DNA of 64,000 bases from positions 23,590,001 through 23,654,000 of the forward strand of contig CAMQGK010000567.1 of NCBI GenBank assembly GCA_947000775.1, in the 5' to 3' direction. The position numbers were made by a program, and so were the translations under genes. The notes under the pieces were generated by a model. It made no database searches. It was not told the origin of the DNA and worked only from the letters and a program-made list of their open reading frames with translations. Of the stretch, positions 1 to 11,362 are shown piece after piece. The number at the start of each line of letters is the position of its first letter. The first letter of the stretch is position 1. The stretch comes from Pterois miles. Lineage: Eukaryota > Chordata > Actinopteri > Perciformes > Scorpaenidae.

Positions 1-414
1 GCGTGAGCAACCGTACCCTAAAACGTTTTTCTTCTCTGCTGCCTCAGCTTTAAATAGCTAGGCCCTCGCCTAGCCACGCCAGGATAGACAGCTTTAAAAC
101 TCCACCGTCACAGAGAGAGAGGTGGGGGGGATCTGTCGAGGCCAAGGAAAGTACTGATCTGGCACTGAGGTTTCACTGCGGCTCTGTTTTCATTTTCCAT
201 ACGCCAAGCCGGAGAGGCTGCATTAGCTCGTTAGCGCGCCACATTCATCACAACCATTTTTCAAATGCTGTTAAATGCAATAAACACTTAATCCCTCTCT
301 TGAATATAAAACTCCCTGAAATAAAATACTCACTGAGATGTGGCTGTGAGATGCTAGATTGGATGAAGGTGCGGGTGCTATGCAGGGAGCTAGAAATTAC
401 TGGAAACTTCTCTC
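1..414. other. Gene end or flank, no confident coding
   Basis: The minus strand at 414-334 is open in one frame up to a canonical GTGAGTAT donor (see the tedc2 terminal exon). Positions 1-330 hold no recognisable coding. No polyadenylation signal that would clearly end tedc2 was identified. Confidence 0.3.
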
Positions 415-464
415 TCACACTGGCTTTAGCGACATGCTTGTGCTGTAACTGTAAAACTCCGTCC
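415..464 (-). CDS. tedc2: Tentative terminal coding exon of tedc2
   Basis: A pyrimidine-rich stretch ending CTTCAG precedes this segment on the minus strand. Entered in the phase left by exon 7 it reads 16 codons to a TGA. A second frame through the same sequence is open much further, from 464 to a good GTGAGT donor at 333, but does not fit the phase of exon 7 as modelled. Either the protein really ends here, or exon 7 has another border and the gene continues through this second frame. Confidence 0.35.
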
Positions 465-3400
465 CTGAAGGTGATATGGTCATTTGAGTGGCGTGAATGG
501 AAACTCTCTGGCCATTCAGCTTCATTATAACAGTATCGTTGAAGGTAATGGAAATTCTACCATGTTACATACTGTAGGATCTGAGTGATTCCTTGACACC
601 CAGACATGATAATTCAAACACAGCGTCAGTCTGTGCTGTGGAATAAATCATTTCAGTAATTTTCTTCTGCTCAGGACCACCTTCATATAACCAAAGTTAT
701 GTGATTCTTTTAAGAGGGAACACATGGTTTAAAAAGGTGGGTTGTATTATGGTGAAACAGGATTATTTCCTACCTTGTTTCGCTTGGTGTGCAAAGTTCT
801 GCAGCTGAGCTGCCGTCATCGGTGTCAGACAGGAGTCGTACTTGTTTGTCTCACCACCTGTATGAAAAACATAATTTCACCAGCAACATTATTACAGGAG
901 ATAGCAGGGTTGTTTGGTTTAATTGCACCTTGTTAATTAGTCTCGTGTTTGTACTTTGGGTGATTATTAAAGGGGAAATATTATGCATATTTTTCAGGTT
1001 CATATTTGTACTTTGGGTTCCTACTAGAACGTGTTTACATGCTTTCATTGTTCAAAAAATACGTTATTTTTCTCATACTGTCTGTCTGAATATCTTGTAT
1101 TCACCCTCTGTCTGAAACGCTCCGTCCCCCCTGGTAATTTACTTCTTTAAGGCAGCTATAATAATTTTCACACACATTATAGTGGTTGAGCCCACTGATT
1201 TTTCTGACATTGATGGATATTCATTTTCAATTATGTATTTTCTTGAAATATTAAATTTGCAACCCTGATCTGGTAACTACTTATGTTCATTAAATAGATT
1301 TATGGGTTTTTTGTGCGTTTATTGACAACTACTATAATGGAAGTTGAAGTTTACCTTGATACTATTATTCATTTCTTATATATTATTTAGTTTAAGTACC
1401 TACTATTATTTATTCACAACCAGTGCCGATCCATCAGTTTTAAAGTGAATCCTGCTACCGAACCCTCAGTGGGAGTGTTTTCCTGTTGTGGGGACATTTC
1501 AGACTAAAATCCTAAGAAGCCATCATCATTCACATCCTCAGATGACAGAAGTTCACCAAGGCTTTTCTGTTGGTTCTTACAGCCAACAACAGCTCCTGCC
1601 ATGCTAGCAGGTCTGCGACAGCGAGGAAATCACAATGGTGGACAGCGAGGTCGATTCAGCAGCGACTCCGTGGACGGGACGTCACCTCGCTGGAGGTGGT
1701 TCTACTGTTCTACCCGGGAACCTGTATATGGCACACGAACCTATCGAACATCAGATCCAGGATCAAATCCGACTCGCTCGTTTGCGTCTGAGAGATGTAG
1801 CAGGACAAAAAGAGAGGGCATTGGGGTCTCTAGACATATTAAAAATACACTAAACATATTAAAAAGCCATTAAAAATGTGCATTTTGCATAACATGCCCC
1901 CTTTAAATAACTCAGCTGCTCATTCCAGGGTCCTGATCATGATTGGCAGAGTCTCATCACTGATAAATCCGTCTAAATAGCTCTCAGAAAGTCACTTCCT
2001 GCCAACTCCCTATACAGTTTCCTCCAAAATTATCATTTTCTCACCCACACACTTGTGTCATCAATCGCCCTCATTTCTCGTCATTCCTCCACTCCTAATT
2101 TAGTGTGCCTGCATGTGTCATGTGTTTTTACCCATCTCTGCGGCTGCTCCTGGCATCCGTTTGGCCAGAAGCTCCTCTGTCTGGCAGCGGCGGGCAAGGT
2201 CATGCCCTTGGTGAGTCAGTCTGTCGACCAGAGCTCTGGTCTGATCTGGGCAACCACGTGGCCAGTCCGTGGGGAACTAGAGGGGTCAGAGAGGCAGGGT
2301 CAAGGACAACTCGCCGAGTATCTGATTGCTTAGAGGACTGGAAGTGTATTCATTAAATTTGTGCTGACTCTGACTGTCAAACTTCTTACAGCTGGGAACT
2401 GGGAATCAGTGGAATTTTAACTAACTTTGACACTGGGGTATATTTCCAAACTAAACATTAGACAACATGGAAAACCGAGGCTTCCTGGCCCATTTTGACA
2501 GGCTTCTCTAGAAAAAGGAAGGATACCGTAGCTCTCATTTTCTCCATGAAGCGACTCCTCCCAGGCACAGGTTTCCTCTGTAGGGCAACGACTTTGTCCC
2601 ATAACCTAAACAGAAATTCAGAGAGGGCAACTTATTGCTCAAACAGAAACTGTGGAATAAAATGTTCACCATATTAAAACACAGACTGGTTTTGGCCACC
2701 TGTGTTGCTTGCTCCTTAGAGATTTCCATTTTGCTGTTTGATCAGAAGCTCCCCTGCCACTAAGCAAAGATAAAAACAATGAATATAATAGCACAGCAAA
2801 CAAATGTTCAAAAAACATCACGAGTGTTGCTTGTTGGGCTTGAGTTTGTTATGATATGAGCATATTTTTATGCTGACTGCATCTGTGATGGTTTTGGACA
2901 ATCTTTGTCATTGTTCTGTGTTGTTAATTGATTTTCAATAATATATATATATATACATACATTTCTATACATCAAGCACATTTGCCCTCTCCCACACTGA
3001 TAAGAGTGTTAACCGACTGACAAAGTGACTTTCTTCATGATCCAGTTGTGTAAACACAATAATTCGCAAATTAGTTTTAACGCAACTAATTTCTTTAACG
3101 CACTAACACACTTTGCGATTTTTAGGTTGTTGTGGGCTGAGTTTTAAAGCTAGAGTGAAGATACTGGCATTATATGAAACTAGAAAACCTGAGGAAATCC
3201 AGTGGTACCATATCATACTAGACTGTCACAAAGGAGAAGAAATAACGCTCTAAACTTCTGTACATTTTCGGTGAAAAAACAATTGTCATGGCCATTTTCA
3301 AAGGGGTCCCTTGACCTCTGACCTCAAGATAAGTGAATATAAATGGGTCCTATGGGTACCTACGAGTCTCCCCTTTACAGACATGCCCACTTTATGATAA

Positions 3401-5716
3401 TCACATGCAGTTTGGATCAAGTCATAGTCAAGTCAGCACACTGACACACTGACAGCTGCTGTTGCCTGTTGGGCTTGAAATTGTTACGATTTGAGCATGT
3501 TTTTATGCTCACTGCAGTACCTGTGAGGAGTTCTGGATAATATTTTTCATTGTTCTGTGCTGTTAATTGATTTCCAATAATAAATATATACATACATTTG
3601 TATACATCAAGCATATTTGCCCACTGCCACGTTGATAAGAGTGTTAAATACTTGACAAATCTCTCTTCAAGGTACATTTTGAGCAGATAAAAAATGTGTG
3701 ATTAATTTACAATTAACCACAGTAATTGATCGACAGCCCTAGTAAAAACATACCCATTCTGTTGAGGTAAACTGTGCGCTCCAGACTCCACTGTTTGTGA
3801 AACAGACACTGTGTTATTTGAAGGAGTGGAGATAGCTGCAGTTTCGCCCAGGTCACTTCCACTCAACGCGTTGCTTCTAATAGTCTTGTTTTTCGAGCAG
3901 AGGGCAGAGGTGTGTAACTGACTCCGACCCACAGAGCCAGACGCTGAGACAGCCTGCTGTGATTTCCTTGCTGCCTGGTGATGCACAATCCCAGCTGACG
4001 AGACAGGACGGCTCTGGGTTGTGTTTCTATTAGTTGTGGTTTTGCTCCGGCCAGGATTGTAGCTACTAACTGATGGTTTTGAGCTCAATGTGGAGGATAC
4101 TGTCGTACCAGGATTCATGTGTTTGTTTCTATCAACAGATTTACTAGAGGTTGATCTGCTCAAGGACTGATTGCTTTTAGAAGTCTGCATTCCCTCTTTG
4201 GCTGCGACAGCCGTGCTGCCAAGCTCCTTTCGAGGTGCAGATTGTTTGTTTGAGGCTTCTTTAGAAGATCCTGTGCCAGTGCGGACCCGAAGGGCTTTCT
4301 CCAGGGCTCGCTCAAGCAAGTCCATATCTTCTTTTTCCCGTGGCGAGGCATCTGTACCTGTGAAGATAACAGGATGCAAACACGTAGTTACTGTTTAGTT
4401 AGTTTAGTATTCAACCTCAAAGTCTACTTAGATACATGACCTCCTTGATGATGAGAGTGAAAGACAGAAGTGTGATTATTTAGAACAGGTACAAGACTGC
4501 TCTCATATCTCTCTACTTCACCTAAAATGCTAAAATGAACAATTTATGTTATGTTACATGCAATGTTTAATCCCATAGAATAGAATGTTTTGAGTTTGCT
4601 CAATTAATTTCTGTTGATTAATGAGCATTGTATCTGACAAACAATATTTTAAATTACCTGTAGCAGCATCATCTGCACAATCTGACTCATCTGAGTGCGT
4701 CTTTGGTTGTGGCGTTCTGCAGGAAAAGACTTCATAACACTCAAAACAACCAACAGGAGCACAATTAAGCAAACTATAATATGAAGTCATATTTGCACAA
4801 CTCACTTGCTGCAAGTTAAAAAATGTGACTTTCAGTGTTAACAGGAAAATGCATGAAATTTGCAGTTTTGATAGACTTTTCTGTTAACAAAATAAAAATT
4901 ATACTATCTACATCCAAAATGATGGTGAGTATTTTTTTTAAGTCAGTATTGATTCGTGAGAGTTTAAACATCATTTTCCGACACACTTCTTATCACTAGA
5001 GGTTAGGATGACCACAATTCTGTCTTTATGTCTCTTCAATGTTATAAACCATCTCTTGAACACATTTGTCGCGGTGTTTTAAAGTGGAGAAAGTGAAAGT
5101 TTGCTAGAAAAGGCACTGCTGGGATTCGAACCCAGGATCTCCTGTTTACTAGACAGGCGCTTTAACCAACTAAGCCACAGCGCCGGATGGGTGCTAGGGC
5201 TCACAGATATTGAACTTAAACAATCAAAGTTTCAGTTTAATGTGTCGATTTAATGCAGGCTGCACAAATCCAACACTATTTACTGACATCAGTGAATGAT
5301 TCAAAGAACATTACCACCAGTTTACACGTGGTATGTGCACCGGGGACGCCACTGGGGCTAAGACAACATAAGATTAAACACAGTTTGTTTTAAATGAGAT
5401 TCTGGCGACACAAGTGTAATAAAGTGTGGTGAATTACTCAGATGTAACGTTGCGTTACTTACAAGCTCTGTAAGAGTTCTCTGTAGAGTTGAATGCTGTC
5501 GTTAACCTTGGCTTGTTCAGCTTTGCAAGACTTTATAGCTTGCTCCACCATGTACAGCAGCGACATAACTGTCTGACGCCGCACTGACAACACACAAGAA
5601 ACCCATTTACCAACTCTTAAAGAGTTGGTTTAAAACTGTAAGTTAATGAAGGTTTACTAAAAAAGACCGATCTGTCACAAAGGTGCGGGATACTTCGTTG
5701 GCTTACATCTTCTCAT
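415..5716 (-). CDS. tedc2: Tubulin epsilon and delta complex protein 2 (TEDC2/C16orf59-like), 8 coding exons
   Basis: In mammals TEDC2 works with TEDC1 and delta/epsilon tubulin to stabilise centriolar triplet microtubules. Coding exons on the minus strand, all with GT-AG borders and matching phase: 5716-5707 (ATG, 10 bp), 5583-5463, 4716-4658, 4357-3754 (604 bp), 2605-2527, 2276-2132, 857-774, and a tentative last exon 464-415 ending in TGA. The model gives 383 aa; human TEDC2 is about 430. Recognition rests on DMDLLERALEKALRVR (residues 74-89; human has a close ALEKAVRVR segment), an LW motif (266-267) followed by a short basic stretch, and a YDSCLT segment in exon 7 resembling human YRCLLT. 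The N-terminus is a short predicted helix; residues 90-260 are Ser/Thr/Gln-rich and probably disordered. The start was chosen because exon 1 fits in phase and lies in the GC-rich 5' region. The C-terminus is uncertain: no segment like the human C-terminal helix was found, so the true last exons may lie before position 1. Confidence 0.82.
1090..1905. repeat. Probable non-autonomous DNA element in tedc2 intron 6
   Basis: The left part (CTGTCTGAAACGCTCCGT) and the right end (CATAACATGCCCCCTTTAA) look like the two ends of a repeat I recall as common in teleosts. The short open frames at 1570-1873 resemble no known protein and are taken as element sequence. Borders are approximate. Confidence 0.4.
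2815..3045. repeat. Partial second copy of the TAGGGCTG hAT-like MITE (right half)
   Basis: This stretch aligns by eye over about 210 bp with 3459-3680 in the same orientation. Shared landmarks are TTGTTGGGCTTGA, ATGAGCATATTTTTATGCT, ATACATACATTT and TGATAAGAGTGTTAA. It is the right half only, placed directly before a fuller copy, so it is either a local duplication or a second insertion. Confidence 0.65.
3050..3741 (+). repeat. hAT-like MITE (TAGGGCTG family) next to tedc2 exon 4
   Basis: This is the same family as 39249-39803 (same orientation) and 51185-51890 (opposite). The copies share TGACCTCTGACCTC, GAGTCTCCCCTTTACAGAC and GCCCACTTTATGATAA, and this one ends CGACAGCCCTA at 3741. The left end is worn. 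On the gene strand the element begins 13 bases into tedc2 intron 4, just after the GTATGT donor at 3753-3748. Confidence 0.75.
5112..5184 (-). tRNA. tRNA-Thr (anticodon AGT)
   Basis: The minus strand folds into a complete 73-nt cloverleaf: acceptor stem GGCGCTG/CAGTGCC with one G-U pair, D arm GCTTAGTTGGTTAAAGC, anticodon loop CTAGTAA (AGT at 34-36), 5-nt variable loop and T arm CTGGG-TTCGAAT-CCCAG. A and B boxes are intact, and TTTT follows directly as the Pol III terminator. There is no intron and no encoded CCA. It lies inside tedc2 intron 2 on the same strand. Confidence 0.95.
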
Positions 5717-6010
5717 AAAACAAACAACGAGCTTTTTCGTGCTGGTTTCACCCGCGAAATCAAGAATTTAGCGGATGCGGAAGTCACGTTTCTCCGTTCT
5801 CGGTGGAAGAAAAGTCGCTGTGAAGCAAAGTGAAGATGTTTAAAACGGTATCATCGTCGTGAGACTCGTCTGAAACGGCAGCAAATAAATCATTTTTAAA
5901 TGAATTAAACACGATGAAAAACTTTGTAAACCAGCTTCCAGTTATGACTTCTCGCGAGAAGTGCTGCAGTTACCAGGGATACGAGACGCTGCTCCCTCAG
6001 GCCGCCGCAA
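5717..6010 (-). promoter_or_regulatory. tedc2: tedc2 promoter and 5' UTR region
   Basis: This is a GC- and CpG-richer patch directly upstream of the tedc2 ATG. It contains the palindrome TTCTCGCGAGAA at 5949-5960, whose core TCTCGCGAGA is a known vertebrate core-promoter motif linked to TATA-less and often bidirectional promoters. No TATA box is obvious. No plus-strand gene starts on the other side, so bidirectional activity is not shown. Confidence 0.6.
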
Positions 6011-6646
6011 CAGCTCAATTGTATCATGTTTTCTACTATGTTTTGTACTATGTGTGTACTATCTGTTGATTTTAGGCTGAACTGTGCAACAGCTTGTCAC
6101 TGCTACCACCAGAGAGAAGGATGAGAAAAACTGAATAAATTAGAAGACTCTGCTGGCACCTTTTATTAATCAGGTCCTGCTCATATTGACGCGGAAGTGT
6201 CATAAAATATGAATTACCAGTTGCAAATGATAATGTGTGTCATTTTGATAACAACATGCATTAAATTCTGCAATTATGTTCCCACGTAGCCTATTTACAC
6301 GCTGTCCCTGTGAGTGACAGTTATTAAAAAACAGGATCTAACTGACTCTAGTACAATATGCTGTTGATTTGCTGTTTTATCTCCAAAATAATCCAACCAA
6401 GCCTCAACACATGCAAAATGATTTATACAGAGGGGTAGCAGCTGTTTATCTGCCACACAGTAGGTCAGAGACTCTTGTCTGTGCACAGTGAAAACTATTG
6501 CATCTGATTTGTGCACTCGTCTGGAGTGGCTTTCCACAGATGCACCAGTGAAATATTGACTTTGTTGTTGTTCTTCACTAGACTGTTGAATAGTACACTG
6601 TGTGATTTTTAGACATCATCAGTAAATGTCTGTATACAGTAAGTCA

Positions 6647-7226
6647 TTTTCACAGCAGCCATTTTGACATGTAAATGCAGGGTAAACACAGGTGTAAATG
6701 ATACGTGGTGCCTTCCAATCAAACTTGTGAACTTATGTTTAAGAGATGGGAAGCCGTGAACACAACATGCATTGTGTTCTAGTGGTTACGTCTTGAAGAA
6801 CATCGTACATCAAACATTACTGTCTGAGTCTAGAAGCCACGGAGGCTATTTAGCAAACTAGCAAGTGGGTAACATAATGCAGGAAATGTAAAAGCAGAGA
6901 AAGATGAGGTCGTTGAGAATATCAACATTTTCCTCGGATATATTATAACATTTCAAAGAAAACAATATATGACTAAAATTACAATATACTGTACAATATT
7001 AACTTATAATTAAATGAACTTCCATGGGCTTCACCATTTCTCACAACATCAACAAACACATCACAAGTCATGAACTCTGAGCTTTCAGAAACTTTCCACT
7101 TCCATTTGAAGGCACCAACAGTAACGGGGCCCTGGTCCAACTGAATGGAGCAGGGCCACAATTAATGTTATTAATTACACCTGTGTTTACCCTGCAGTGA
7201 CATGTCAAAATGGCTGCTGTGAAAAG
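6647..7226. repeat. Fold-back element with ~52-bp inverted ends
   Basis: The left arm 6647-6698 (TTTTCACAGCAGCCATTTTG...) is repeated as a near-perfect reverse complement at 7175-7226 (...CAAAATGGCTGCTGTGAAAA). The inner halves match weakly as well (GGTGCCTTC on both arms). No ORF lies inside, as expected for a MITE or fold-back DNA element of about 580 bp. Confidence 0.8.
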
Positions 7227-9367
7227 GCCATATTATCAACTTTTCTCACAGCAGAAACATTGTCCTCTCGGGTGAAAATAATACCATTTATTATGGCGGC
7301 AACATTACATTTACGTTCCAGATCCCTGGTATTGTGCATGCTGGCTTACTGCAACGTCAAAATGGAACAATGGCATAATTAATGTAATTAGTTACATCTG
7401 TGCATTTTCTGCAAAGGTCTGCTTTAGTTAGCTTGTTGTACATTCAGATAAGAAGTAAAGAAGTGCAAACTAAATATTTGATGCAATGTCAGTGGCAGTC
7501 CTTCCCTATTGGGAACAGATTTATACTCTTCCTGTCATGTCCTCCATATTGTTGCCGTTTTATCACCCTTTAACAACACTGGGGAAACTAGTAACAAAAA
7601 GGTGTTAGGTTGCATTTATTTTATTGAAATTACATTACATTATTAAAAAATCTCACTTGTTTCCATGTAAAACGTTGCTCAACCTTCTCTGGCCCTGTCA
7701 GTCACTGTGTTAATGCTCAACCACTGATGGCTCTGATGGTCCTAAAGTGATAACGAATATTTCAGAGATTAAAATCAATACCTGAGTCACTACACTAATG
7801 TACATTTCAGCCTTCTTGGTCATCCCTCTGTAACTTACTTCTACTGAGCAGCAGTGTGTTCTCAGTGTGGTCAGCAGGGGGCAGACTGAAACTGAAGCAC
7901 TGAGTTACTCCAGATGTTTGTTTTTCAACTTTGAAAGTATTTCAAGAGTGCAATTTTATAATTTTTTAAAAGTAAAAATATATATAAATGAAAGTTTTCC
8001 TGATCATAACAACGAAATAATGCTGTGTGATTATTATCGCAACATTGTTTTGGTCCAAACTGCCCACCCTGAATGGTAACCATGGTAACTGCACCATCCT
8101 GTATCACCTACATTCGCATCTCACAGATGTACCCACCGTACTGCATTTTTTATAGGACCACACACCATAAACACAACATACACACACACACTGGAAAATA
8201 CATGAGGACATGAAATAAGCATGGGGTCCAGCATCAAGTCAGTATTTCCCATCACTGCTGGGAGACCTGGACTATAACGGTGACAACAAACAAACATGGC
8301 TGACAACCAGTTAAGTTTACAGCTGTGAAATGGTCCATAGTGACACTAAACTTTAGAACATATTAGGCTTCTTCGTATTTAGTATTTGACTGGTCTTTAA
8401 GGCGAGTTAACATTCAATCCACTTTCTGAATCGATCTTGCTTATCTGAATCTTGATTGTGTTATTGCTATTATAATAGTACTGTCTTTTCTTTATTGATC
8501 CAAAAACTGATCATATTCAGAGATCTTTTTCAGCGGACAATTAGAAAGAAACACAGGTGGAACCAATAAGCAACAGCTGATGATGTTACCTGTGCTTGAC
8601 CAGTCAAACTACTACTTTGTTATCACTCCTCATCTGACCCGGTGGTCATCATCATAGTAAAACAGATATTGATGATGCTTCATTTTTCTTCAGGTTCTAT
8701 GCGTTTCTTCTATTGTCTTTTTTTGGTCTCTTGGTTTTTGTACTATTTTGATGTTTCCCTCACCATAGTCAGTTATTCTGCTTCTTCGATTGCATGACAT
8801 GATCACAAGCATCACATCATGCTGCATTTCCTTCCTATGAGGCGTGTTTATGAGTGCTTTTGAAAGCCATCCAAGCCATCAGCGCATCACATATGGGGTC
8901 CTCAGCAGACCAGAATGACAAACAAAACCACATGGCAGCAAAATAGAGTCAAAGCATCACTCGGTGAACATGGTTTGCCAAACATTTTGTTTTTTGAGTT
9001 TCTCATCTATAAATGGACAAATTAGCATCCACTGGCAATCTTCCCCCTATCAGAGTTTTTAGAAACAAAGTCCCCCTCCTCGCTTATTGAACTGCATCGC
9101 TGGCACAGAGTCACTTCCCAGAGCAATTTAATGTAATGGCAACAGCTTGCTGGCCCCCGTTGGAGGGAAGTGAATCATCTTGTTAGATCATTCCCCCCCC
9201 ATGGCCTCCTGTGGCTCAGTAGCAGAGCGAGGTGGGGGTGGAGGGGGGACGACTCAGCTGCCACGCCAACCAAGCATCTGACACTGCAGCCGGCTGCCAG
9301 ACTAATATCAGGCTTTGACAGTCACACACTTTCTCTGCACCATGCACGTACACACAGATGCTTACGC

Positions 9368-9370
<3 letters not shown>

Positions 9371-9427
<57 letters not shown>
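9371..9427. repeat. (CA)n microsatellite
   Basis: Perfect CA dinucleotide tract of about 28 units. Translated frames through it are artefacts. Confidence 0.97.
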
Positions 9428-9431
<4 letters not shown>

Positions 9432-10339
9432 CCTGCATACAATCATTAACCGATGGACAAATCTGCTCGGCAAACAAATAACTTCGTACATAATTCATGA
9501 GCAGCATGTGTGAATCATTTGTACACAAAAACACCTGCAAAATCCATATCAAACTATGATCTGTAACTGGCAGATTTCCCCAGTCCCCCGTCGTAAACAA
9601 GACAACAGGAAGGAAGCTTGTTTAACGTGTTATGGTTCAACTGGAAAGACTCAAAGATTGGTGTCTCTGTGTTTGGGGCCGAGTCAGGACAAACACCTGT
9701 TAATCTGGAAGCACTCATTGTAATTACACAGTTGAGCTCATTATGTGCCCTGCTCCACTTCTGGCCCCGTTTATCTCTCCACATCTCATACCTTCAATTT
9801 ATTCACTTCTTCAGTTTTCCAAATGTGTCTGACTCAAGTATTTGGTGTTGATCTGTTGTGGATCCAGATGTTAAACTCCTCATCTTAACTCCATAAATCT
9901 TTTTCTTGGTGTTTGGTTCTGCTAAATTATCAATTTTAATTTTAAAAGTGATGAATAAATAATAGATAAAGTCTTATGAAGTGTCCGCAAGCAAGAGAAT
10001 CAATCTGTTAGACAGTCGCTAGTAGTAGTAGTAGTGCTGCTGTGCTCAGGTAGCTCTGTGGAAAGGAGGAAATACAAGTTATTGACACTCCATTAAATAA
10101 AAACTGAAGAGCCAATTAAACAACACCGCAATTAACACCGTTGTAACAGAGATAATTGCACGCTAACACTCATGTTATGTAAGAACTCCAATAATTTCAG
10201 TGGCCTTAGAGAGCAACAGAGGGTGTCACCAAAGGGTAATTTGAAATGGGGGAGAAATTAGGAATATTCAATTTCACATTCAATAATGATAAACTAAGTT
10301 GGTTTTTTTTCCAGGAATTAACAGAAACTTCTCATTAGG

Positions 10340-10835
10340 GTGGTTAGAGCCCAACAAATGTGGGACAAAGAGTATGTTTGTGTGGGACAATGTGGGACAT
10401 GTTACCAAGGCTGAGAGGTAGTAACCAATTTTGGAATAATGTCTATCTAACTTAAATAATGAATATTTTAATTCTACCCCTTATCTTGTAACATCTCTGT
10501 GCTTTAATGCATCGATATATCAGCACGTCTCTTATTGAGCTGCACGTTTTTTGTGAGACTCACATAAACTGTATGGCTTCATGTCATATTCCCCCTGTGT
10601 GATACTGGAAGAATAACTTCACAAAAAAATGAGAAATTGCCTTCCACTAGCTTATAAATACTTATGTGTAGTTTCACAGTCTAGATTCACAGCTGTCAGA
10701 TAAAAGCCAGATTTTAAAGAAGTGTCCGTTATGCAGTGGTTTGAAAAAGTGGGACAGCGTCTCAATATGTGGGACAACTGGGATAAAAATGCTGTGCAGT
10801 CCCTCCTAAAGTGGGACACCTGGTCATCCTACATG
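10340..10835. repeat. Probable interspersed repeat with recurring GTGGGACA
   Basis: The words GTGGGACA or TGTGGGAC recur about seven times near both ends (10360-10400 and 10745-10820) with an AT-rich middle, like a small non-autonomous DNA element. Ends are not defined. Confidence 0.35.
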
Positions 10836-11060
10836 TCATACACAAACTAAGCAAACACAGTCAAGTAATATTACACAATTACTCAAAGCACTTTATACTA
10901 CATGTCAGCATTCACCCATTCACCCACACTGAGGTGCCAGCTTTGCCTATCAGGATCCAGTCTAAATTCTGACTTAGCAATGACTTAGCAAGAGCGATTT
11001 GGGGTCTTGCTCAAGGACACGTCAACATGTCATTGCCACGGCTGCCCTGTAATGAAAATA

Positions 11061-11362
11061 AAGGCATTTTTCTGGCAAATGAAATGGCTATTTCATGATT
11101 AAATACTAAAAACAATGCTGGTACGTGTTCAGACTGAGCTGGGTAACAACCCGTGTGTAGCGGCACAAACAGCCTGATTGCAATGGCATCACCTTGTACT
11201 CACAAAAGAGAAAACTGTGTGCTTAGGGTTAAACCCTGAAGAAGGCTGTTTGTTCCACTATTCATGGGTTGTTACCCAGTTCAGTCTCAACATGTACCAG
11301 CATTGTTTTATTATTCTACCATGAAATAGCCATTTGAATAAAGGCTTTATCATTTTTGCCAG
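11061..11362. repeat. ~300-bp palindromic MITE
   Basis: The left arm runs GGCATTTTTCTGGCAAA..., AAATGGCTATTTCATG, ACAATGCTGGTACG, TGAGCTGGGTAACAACCC. The right arm is its reverse complement: GGGTTGTTACCCAGTTCA, TGTACCAGCATTGT, CATGAAATAGCCATTT, TTTTTGCCAG. The spacer is about 80 bp and the RNA would form a hairpin with arms near 100 bp. Confidence 0.85.

Noticed and set aside
1570..1873. Three overlapping plus-strand frames in tedc2 intron 6
   Set aside because: No domain, no splice context, and the surrounding sequence looks like a repeat; treated as element sequence.
9216..9600. Open frames of 90-100 aa on both strands
   Set aside because: They are created by the (CA)n tract at 9371-9427, with Thr-His or Val-Cys runs and no other protein features. 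The same applies to frames at 14171-14740, 34333-34623 and 40635-41019.
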